Source: Chrysomallon squamiferum
Taxonomy: Eukaryota > Mollusca > Gastropoda > Neomphalida > Peltospiridae
Reading direction: 5' to 3'
DNA length: 62,000 bases
Assembly: GCA_012295275.1 (NCBI GenBank)
Contig: CM022677.1
Coordinates: 24,375,809 to 24,437,808 of the forward strand
Translations under genes and position numbers: made by a program
Shown here: positions 53,777 through 62,000 of the stretch, piece after piece
Position numbering within the stretch: position 1 is the first letter of the stretch
Layout of the letters: the number at the start of each line of letters is the position of its first letter
The notes under the pieces: generated by a model
Databases searched by the model: none
What the model saw: the letters and a program-made list of their open reading frames with translations, nothing else
Told to the model about the DNA's origin: nothing

Positions 53777-55463
53777 TTATTCAACTTTTTCATTGCGTAA
53801 TATTTATTTTGTAAGTAAGTTAGAATAAAAGAGAGGATTTAAAAACTGGAATAAATACCTGAACAGTTTCTATTGTTTTGTAGAAAAAAGTCACCTTGTA
53901 AATGACAAAACCGTTTTGCTTACGGCACATGCGCCTAAAACTGTCAAGTGATGACACTCTACTGCAGGTAACTAAAACTGTCAAGACATGACACTCTACT
54001 GCAGGTAACTAAAACTGTCAAGTGATGACACTCTATTACAGGTAACTAAAACTATCAAGTGATGACACTCTACTGCAGGTAACTAAAACTGTCAAGTCAT
54101 GACACTCTATTACAGGTAACTAAAACTATCAAGTGATGACACTCTACTGCAGGTAACTAAAACTGTCAAGTCATGACACTCTATTACAGGTAACTAAAAC
54201 TATCAAGTCATGACACTCTATTATAGGTAACTAAAACTGTCAAGTCATGACACTCTATTACAGGTAACTAAAACTATCAAGTGATGACACTCTACTGCAG
54301 GTAACTAAAACTGTCAAGTCATGACACTCTATTACAGGTAACTAAAACTATCAAGTGATGACACTCTACTGCAGGTAACTAAACCTGTCAAGTCATGACA
54401 CTCTACTGCAGGTAACTAAAACTGTCAAGTCATGATGACTCTATTACAGGTAACTAAAACTGTCAAGTGATGACACTCTATTACAGGTAACTAAAACTAT
54501 CAAGTGATGACACTCTACTGCAGGTAACTAAAACTGTCAAGTCATGACACTCTATTACAGGTAACTAAAACTATCAAGTGATGACACTCTACTGCAGGTA
54601 ACTAAAACTGTCAAGTCATGACACTCTACTGCAGGTAACTAAAACTGTCAAGTCATGACTCTATTACAGGTAACTAAAACTGTCAAGTGATGACACTCTA
54701 TTACAGGTAACTAAAACTATCAAGTGATGACACTCTACTGCAGGTAACTAAAACTATCAAGTCATGACACTCTATTACAGGTAACTAAAACTATCAAGTC
54801 ATGACACTCTACTGCAGGTAACTAAAACTGTCAAGTCATGACACTATTACAGGTAACTAAAACTATCAAGTGATGACACTCTACTGCAGGTAACTAAAAC
54901 TATCAAGTCATGACACTCTATTACAGGTAACTAAAACTATCAAGTCATGACATGCTATTACAGGTAACTAAAACTATCAAGTCATGACATGCTATTGCAG
55001 GTAACTAAAAACGGGTAGTTTTGGTTCGTTGATCTTATACGTGTGTTCAGTTGTGAAAACGGACCCGTTGAAGTTGCGAATAAATTGTTTCATTTAAAAT
55101 AAATAAATAAATGAATATATAGATAGATAGATAGATAGGTAGGTTGGTAGGTTGGTAGGTAGGTAGGTAGGTAGGTAGGTATATAGATATATAAAAAAAT
55201 ATATATATAATTAAATAAAACAAAATAAAAATTAAGCAATAAATAAAATGAATTCAAATAAAATAAAATAAAGTCACATTCTAATATTTAAAATATATCG
55301 AATAATAATAATTATTTTTCGAAAAATGTCTGGGCACCTGAGAAAATATGTATGACAATACGCCGATTTGGGCATGCGCACTTCAAAGAGATCCCCCCTC
55401 ATCTTTGTTATCAAGCATACAAACCAAATACCGAAATAAAGAATAAATATTATATATATTTTA

Positions 55464-55512
<49 letters not shown>

Positions 55513-56410
55513 TTATATACATACAATCATATATATATATTTTAATGTTTCAGTGCGTAATATTTATTTTGTAAGTAAGTTAGTAATAAAACAGGAGATA
55601 TGAAAACTAGAGTACATTGAAAATTCTTTCTTCTTTCGTATAGGAAAGTCACCTTGCAAATGACAAAATATATGCTTATGTCACATGCGCCTAAAACTGT
55701 CAAGTCATGACACTCTATGTTAAAACAGCAGCTTGTTGATTGTGTTCGTCAATCACATAGATATGGCGAGTTCTGATAACTGACCCGTTGAAGTTAAGAA
55801 TTAATTGTTCAGTTTAAAATAAATGCCACTAGGTTACTTCCACTTCCATGAACTCTATTGCGATTCGAAAAAGAAAGGCAGACATTTTATATTTTTAAAA
55901 GAAAATTAAAGTAAAATAATTAATACTAATAATTATGATGATGATAAAATATTTTTAAAACTTTATTCGCTAATTCACAGAGTTCAGTTTCGAGTTAAGT
56001 GGATAAGATGTAGACTTAGCGCTATGACATTTCCGCTATATTAGTCCCATGTAATGACTAATCCATTTATTTACCATCATTATTATTTTTTCGTTGTTTA
56101 TTTTTTATTTAATTTTCTTATATTCTTTTTCTTCCATTCTTTTTTCTTAATTTAATGATTTATTATTATTATTATTATTGTCATTGTTATTTGTTATTTT
56201 TTTAATGGTGAAATTTTTAAACTCTACTGGTATAAAGAAAACTGTGCTTTTAGAAAATTGATCTCTTCACTGGATCAGGTTGATTGCTTTCTACTAAAAT
56301 GTGATTCTACTGTACATCTACGTACTGACGATATAGACACAGCGGTACTGGTGTTCAGTTCTGTCTTCCGTGTTTAAATAATAGACAAGATGTTTTGTTC
56401 CTCAACAGAA
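52931..56410 (-). repeat. Inverted repeat unit J2 (about 3.5 kb)
   Basis: Reverse complement of a complete U-type unit: TATG tract (52957-53070), GAGCAAGCCCGTTTTTCAGT (53092), TGATTTGGGGCATGCGCTTA (53462), the expanded core array (53934-55010), a TAGGTTGG/TAGG tract (55120-55182), a second, unexpanded core (55590-55830) and the marker block (56216-56410). Confidence 0.88.
53934..55010. repeat. 37-bp satellite array 1, about 29 copies
   Basis: Head-to-tail copies of CTACTGCAGGTAACTAAAAC + TGTCAAGTCATGACACT and the variant with ATTACAGG and CTATCAAGTGATG. The two variants tend to alternate, giving a 74-bp higher-order unit. Each unit contains the palindrome GTCATGAC or its GTGATGAC variant. 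There are no spacers between units, so this is not a CRISPR array. Confidence 0.95.
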
Positions 56411-58617
56411 AATACTTTATTTACTGCATGTGTGTATGTATGTATCTGCCTACGTCTGTATATGTATTATGTATGTTTGTATAAATGTATGTATTTGTGC
56501 ATGTATATACATATGTATATCTGTATGTTTATGTATGTATGTATATAAAAGTTGAATCAGAATATGCAGAGCAAGCCCGTTTTTCAGTATACATCGTAAA
56601 GCATTGAAAAACTGGAGAAACAAACAACAACGATAAAATTAAATAAATAAAGGAAGCAATAAATAAATAAATAAATAAAGCTCAGAATTATATTCTTTAC
56701 CCTTTTCCTCATGCTAAGAATAGCGAGTTTAAATTGAGTGGATATGTATGACAATTAAAAGCTGTTTTAGAAAATGAAAATAAAACAAAATGGAAATAAA
56801 TAAATAATATAAAATTAAATAATTAAGAAGAAGAAAATTGAACGAAACAAACATCCTAATATTTAAAAGACATCTAATAACAATAATAATGTTTCGACAA
56901 ATGTCTGGGCACGTGAGCAAAACGTGTGACACATTTCGCTGATTTGGGCATGCGCGCTTAAAACAGGTTTAGTCCCTGATCTTTGATTTAAAACACCACA
57001 CAGGGAATGGAAACAAGGAAATAAAATATTGCTTTGTTTTTAGGGTAATGATCATTTTAATATCATTTCAATATATAATTCTGTCTCCTCACTATTATCG
57101 TCAGTTATGATATTTTATCACAATTCAATTTTTTTTTTATTGTCTTAAACATTCATTTTTCTTCCTTTTTTAACTTTTTTTCTTCACAGAAACCATTCAG
57201 CAGTAATCTTACACATATATATATATATATATTTTTTTTTATTCAACTTTTTCATTGCGTAATATTTATTTTGTAAGTAAGTTAGAATAAAAGAGAGGAT
57301 TTAAAAACTGGAATAAATACCTGAACAGTTTCTATTGTTTTGTAGAAAAAAGTCACCTTGTAAATGACAAAACCGTTTTGCTTACGGCACATGCGCCTAA
57401 AACTGTCAAGTGATGACACTCTACTGCAGGTAACTAAAACTGTCAAGACATGACACTCTACTGCAGGTAACTAAAACTGTCAAGTCATGACACTCTATTA
57501 CAGGTAACTAAAACTATCAAGTCATGACACTCTATTATAGGTAACTAAAACTGTCAAGTCATGACACTCTATTACAGGTAACTAAAACTATCAAGTGATG
57601 ACACTCTACTGCAGGTAACTAAAACTGTGTCAAGTCTAAAACTGTGACATGACTCTATTACAGGTAACTAAAACTATCAAGTGATGACACTCTATTATAG
57701 GTAACTAAAACTGTCAAGTCATGACACTCTATTACAGGTAACTAAAACTATCAAGTGATGACACTCTACTGCAGGTAACTAAAACTGTCAAGTCATGACA
57801 CTCTATTACAGGTAACTAAAACTATCAAGTGATGACACTCTACTGCAGGTAACTAAACCTGTCAAGTCATGACACTCTACTGCAGGTAACTAAAACTGTC
57901 AAGTCATGACTCTATTACAGGTAACTAAAACTGTCAAGTGATGACACTCTATTACAGGTAACTAAAACTATCAAGTGATGACACTCTACTGCAGGTAACT
58001 AAAACTGTCAAGTCATGACACTCTATTACAGGTAACTAAAACTATCAAGTGATGACACTCTACTGCAGGTAACTAAAACTGTCAAGTCATGACACTCTAC
58101 TGCAGGTAACTAAAACTGTCTACTGCAGGTAACTAAAACTGTCAAGTCATGACTCTATTACAGGTAACTAAAACTGTCAAGTCATGACACTCTATTACAG
58201 GTAACTAAAACTATCAAGTGATGACACTCTACTGCAGGTAACTAAAACTATCAAGTCATGACACTCTATTACAGGTAACTAAAACTATCAAGTCATGACA
58301 CTCTACTGCAGGTAACTAAAACTGTCAAGTCATGACACTATTACAGGTAACTAAAACTATCAAGTGATGACACTCTACTGCAGGTAACTAAAACTATCAA
58401 GTCATGACACTTTATTACAGGTAACTAAAACTATCAAGTCATGACATGCTATTACAGGTAACTAAAACTATCAAGTCATGACATGCTATTGCAGGTAACT
58501 AAAACTGCAGCGGGTAGTTTTGGTTCGTTGATCTTATACGTGTGTTCAGTTGTGAAAACGGACCCGTTGAAGTTGCGAATAAATTGTTTCATTTAAAATA
58601 AATAAATAAATGAATAT

Positions 58618-58657
<40 letters not shown>

Positions 58658-58983
58658 GTAGGTTGGTAGGTTGGTAGGTAGGTAGGTAGGTAGGTATATA
58701 GATATATAAAAAAAAATATATATAATTAAATAAAACAAAATAAAAATTAAGCAATAAATAAAATGAATTCAAATAAAATAAAATAAAGTCACATTCTAAT
58801 ATTTAAAATATATCGAATAATAATAATTATTTTTCGAAAAATGTCTGGGCACCTGAGAAAATATGTATGACAATACGCCGATTTGGGCATGCGCGCTTCA
58901 AAGAGATCCCCCCCCCCTCATCTTTGTTATCACAGCATACAAACCAAATACCGAAATAAAGAATAAATATTATATATATTTTA

Positions 58984-59032
<49 letters not shown>

Positions 59033-59960
59033 TTATATACATACAATCATATATATATATTTTAATGTTTCAGTGCGTAATATTTATTTTGTAAGTAAGT
59101 TAGTAATAAAACAGGAGATATGAAAACTAGAGTACATACGTGAAAATTCTTTCTTCTTTCGTATAGGAAAGTCACCTTGCAAATGACAAAATATATGCTT
59201 ATGTCACATGCGCCTAAAACTGTTAAGTCATGACACTCTATTGCAGGTAACTAAAACAGCAGCTTGTTGATTGTGTTCGTCAATCACATAGATATGGCGA
59301 GTTCTGATAACTGACCCGTTGAAGTTAAGAATTAATTGTTCAGTTTAAAATAAATGCCACTAGGTTTCTTCCGCTTGCATCAACACTATTGCGATTCGAA
59401 AAAGAAAGGCAGACATTTTATATTTTTAAAAGAAAATTAAAGTAAAATCATTAATACTAATAATTATGATGATGATAAAATATTTTTAAAACTTCTTGGC
59501 AAAACAAACTTGCTATTCTGTAATTCACAGAGTTCAGTTTCGAGTTAGCTGGGTAAGATGTAGACTTAGCGCTATGAGATTTCTGCTATATATATTAGTC
59601 CCATGTAATGACTAATCCATTTATTTACCATCATTATTATTTTTTTCGTTGTTTATTTTTTATTTAATTTTCTTATATTCTTTTTCTTTCATTCTTTTTT
59701 CTGAATTTAATGATTTATTATTACTATTATTATTGTCATTGTTATTCTGTTTTTTTTTAATGGTGAAATTTTTAAACTCTACTGGTATAAACAAAACTAT
59801 GCTTTTAGAAAATTGATCTCTTCACTGGATCAGGTTGATTGCATTCTACTGAAATGTGATTCTACTGTACATCTACGTACTGACGATATAGACACAGCGG
59901 TACTGGTGTTTAGTTCTGTCTTCCGTTTAAATAATAGACAAGATGTTTTGTTCCTCAACA
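56411..59960 (-). repeat. Inverted repeat unit J3 (about 3.55 kb)
   Basis: Nearly identical to J2 across its full length, including the poly-A/T details and flanks of the array, so very recently duplicated or conversion-homogenised. It keeps a second core at 59090-59350 that retains the full single 37-bp interval. Confidence 0.88.
57397..58506. repeat. 37-bp satellite array 2, about 30 copies
   Basis: Same unit and order of variants as array 1, including the rare AACTAAACCTGTCAAG unit (57850; 54377 in array 1) and shortened TCATGACTCTATTACAGG units. It contains irregular units near 57628-57660 and 58115. Confidence 0.95.
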
Positions 59961-62000
59961 GAAAATACTTTATTTACTGCATGTGTGTAGGTATGTATCT
60001 GCCTACGTCTGTATATGTATTATGTATGTTTGTATAAATGTATGTATTTGTGCATGTATATACATATGTATATCTGTATGTTTATGTATGTATGTATATA
60101 AAAGTTGAATCAGAATATGCAGAGCAAGCCCGTTTTTCAGTATACATCGTAAAGCATTGAAAAACTGGAGAAACAAACAACAACGATAAAATTAAATAAA
60201 TAAAGGAAGCAATAAATAAATAAATAAATAAAGCTCAGAATTATATTCTTTACCCTTTTCCTCATGCTAAGAATAGCGAGTTTAAATTGAGTGGATATGT
60301 ATGACAATTAAAAGCTGTTTTAGAAAATGAAAATAAAACAAAATGGAAATAAATAAATAATATAAAATTAAATAATTAAGAAGAAGAAAATTGAACGAAA
60401 CAAACATCCTAATATTTAAAAGACATCTAATAACAATAATAATGTTTCGACAAATGTCTGGGCAAAACGTGAGCAAAACGTGACACATTTTGCTGATTTG
60501 GGCATGCGCGCTTAAAACAGGTTTAGTCCCTGATCTTTGATTTAAAACACCACACAGGGAATGGAAACAAGGAAATAAAATATTGCTTTGTTTTTAGGGT
60601 AATGATCATTTTAATATCATTTCAATATATAATTCTGTCTCCTCACTATTATCGTCAGTTATGATATTTTATCACAATTCAATTTTTTTTTTTATTGTCT
60701 TAAACATTCATTTTTCTTCCTTTTTTAACTTTTTTTCTTCACAGAAACCATTCAGCAGTAATCTTACATATATATATATATATATTTTTTATTCAACATT
60801 TTCATTGCGTAATATTTATTTTGTAAGTAAGTTAGAATAAAAGAGAGGATTTAAAAACTGGAATAAATACCTGAACAGTTTCTATTGTTTTGTAGAAAAA
60901 AGTCACCTTGTAAATGACAAAACCGTTTTGCTTACGGCACATGCGCCTAAAACTGGCAAGTGATGACACTCTACTGCAGGTAACTAAAACTGTCAAGACA
61001 TGACACTCTACTGCAGGTAACTAAAACTGTCAAGTCATGACACTCTATTACAGGTAACTAAAACTATCAAGTCATGACACTCTATTATAGGTAACTAAAA
61101 CTGTCAAGTCATCACACTCTATTACAGGTAACTAAAACTATCAAGTGATGACACTCTACTGCAGGTAACTAAAACTGTCAAGTCATGACACTCTATTACA
61201 GGTAACTAAAACTATCAAGTCATGACACTCTATTACAGGTAACTAAAACTATCAAGTGATGACACTCTACTGCAGGTAACTAAAACTGTCAAGTCATGAC
61301 ACTCTACTGCAGGTAACTAAAACTGTCAAGTCATGACACTCTATTACAGGTAACTAAAACTATCAAGTGATGACACTCTACTGCAGGTAACTAAAACTGT
61401 CAAGTCATGACACTCTATTACAGGTAACTAAAACTATCAAGTGATGACACTCTACTGCAGGTAACTAAAACTATCAAGTCATGACACTCTATTACAGGTA
61501 ACTAAAACTATCAAGTGATGACACTCTACTGCAGGTAACTAAAACTATCAAGTCATGACACTCTACTGCAGGTAACTAAAACTGTCAAGTCATGACTCTA
61601 TTACAGGTAACTAAAACTGTCAAGTCATGACACTCTATTACAGGTAACTAAAACTATCAAGTGATGACACTCTACTGCAGGTAACTAAAACTATCAAGTC
61701 ATGACACTCTATTACAGGTAACTAAAACTATCAAGTCATGACACTCTACTGCAGGTAACTAAAACTGTCAAGTCATGACACTATTACAGGTAACTAAAAC
61801 TATCAAGTGATGACACTCTACTGCAGGTAACTAAAACTATCAAGTCATGACACTTTATTACAGGTAACTAAAACTATCAAGTCATGACATGCTATTACAG
61901 GTAACTAAAACTATCAAGTCATGACATGCTATTGCAGGTAACTAAAACTGCAGCGGGTAGTTTTGGTTCGTTGATCTTATACGTGTGTTCAGTTGTGAAA
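59961..62000 (-). repeat. Inverted repeat unit J4, truncated by the window end
   Basis: Continues the same tandem series with the TATG tract (59980-60100), GAGCAAGCCCGTTTTTCAGT (60121) and the third array. Confidence 0.87.
60947..61949. repeat. 37-bp satellite array 3, about 27 copies
   Basis: Same unit as the other arrays. It lacks the AAACCTG variant unit, so its copy order differs slightly. It ends in the same pair of ACATGCTATTACAGG / ACATGCTATTGCAGG units and the single-copy flank CTGCAGCGGGTAGTTTTGGT. Confidence 0.95.

Noticed and set aside
53934-55010. CRISPR-like regular 37-bp repeats
   Set aside because: Repeats are directly contiguous with no spacers, in a eukaryotic genome, and share their order between 3.5 kb duplicates: a tandem satellite.

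Overview
This is eukaryotic, animal nuclear DNA. It is strongly AT-rich, with short exons separated by introns full of microsatellites (ATT, CT, CA, TATG), poly-T runs and segmental repeats. The Smad2/3 exons are clearly metazoan. The F-type-lectin-like exon, the lineage-specific caspase and the microsatellite load suggest a lophotrochozoan, probably a mollusc. No marker here fixes the species.

Layout. (1) 1-7654, + strand: the 3' half of a Smad2/3 gene, seven exons covering the linker and the whole MH2 domain and ending in the SSMS phospho-tail. (2) 7.7-24.3 kb: 3' UTR and intergenic DNA, with an AGGTCA-rich tandem tract, a 27-bp minisatellite, eight long CT tracts, one isolated F-type-lectin (fucolectin-like) exon at 18173-18412, and a segmental duplication. 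The duplication carries Smad intron DNA with its exons missing, joined to a copy of the 12.4-15.9 kb region. (3) 26909-29838, + strand: a complete four-exon gene for a 99-residue NDUFA4/NMES1-like (B12D family) small mitochondrial-type membrane protein. (4) 31.6-52.2 kb: a duplicated block. Its first copy carries an intact, intronless caspase-8-like gene (34900-37230) whose prodomain holds about 40 copies of a 9-residue Glu/Asn-rich repeat. Its second copy (48549-51015) keeps an open, separately homogenised repeat prodomain but has a catalytic half broken by several indels. Each copy is followed by decayed non-LTR retrotransposon (LINE) sequence, and head-to-tail copies of a 2.4-3.2 kb unit lie between them. 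(5) 52237-52436: an assembly gap of 200 N. (6) 52437-62000: the same unit in opposite orientation, as near-identical 3.5 kb tandem copies. Inside each a 37-bp element has grown into an array of about 27-30 copies.

The two most interesting items are the repeat-prodomain caspase pair and the 37-bp satellite. For the satellite, the unexpanded seed (one 37-bp interval bounded by an 8-bp direct repeat) is visible in sister copies of the same unit. The genes do not form an obvious pathway. Smad2/3 is a TGF-beta/activin signal transducer, the NDUFA4-like protein is probably mitochondrial, and the caspases are probable cell-death or immune proteases. They look like neighbours by chance in a repeat-rich region.
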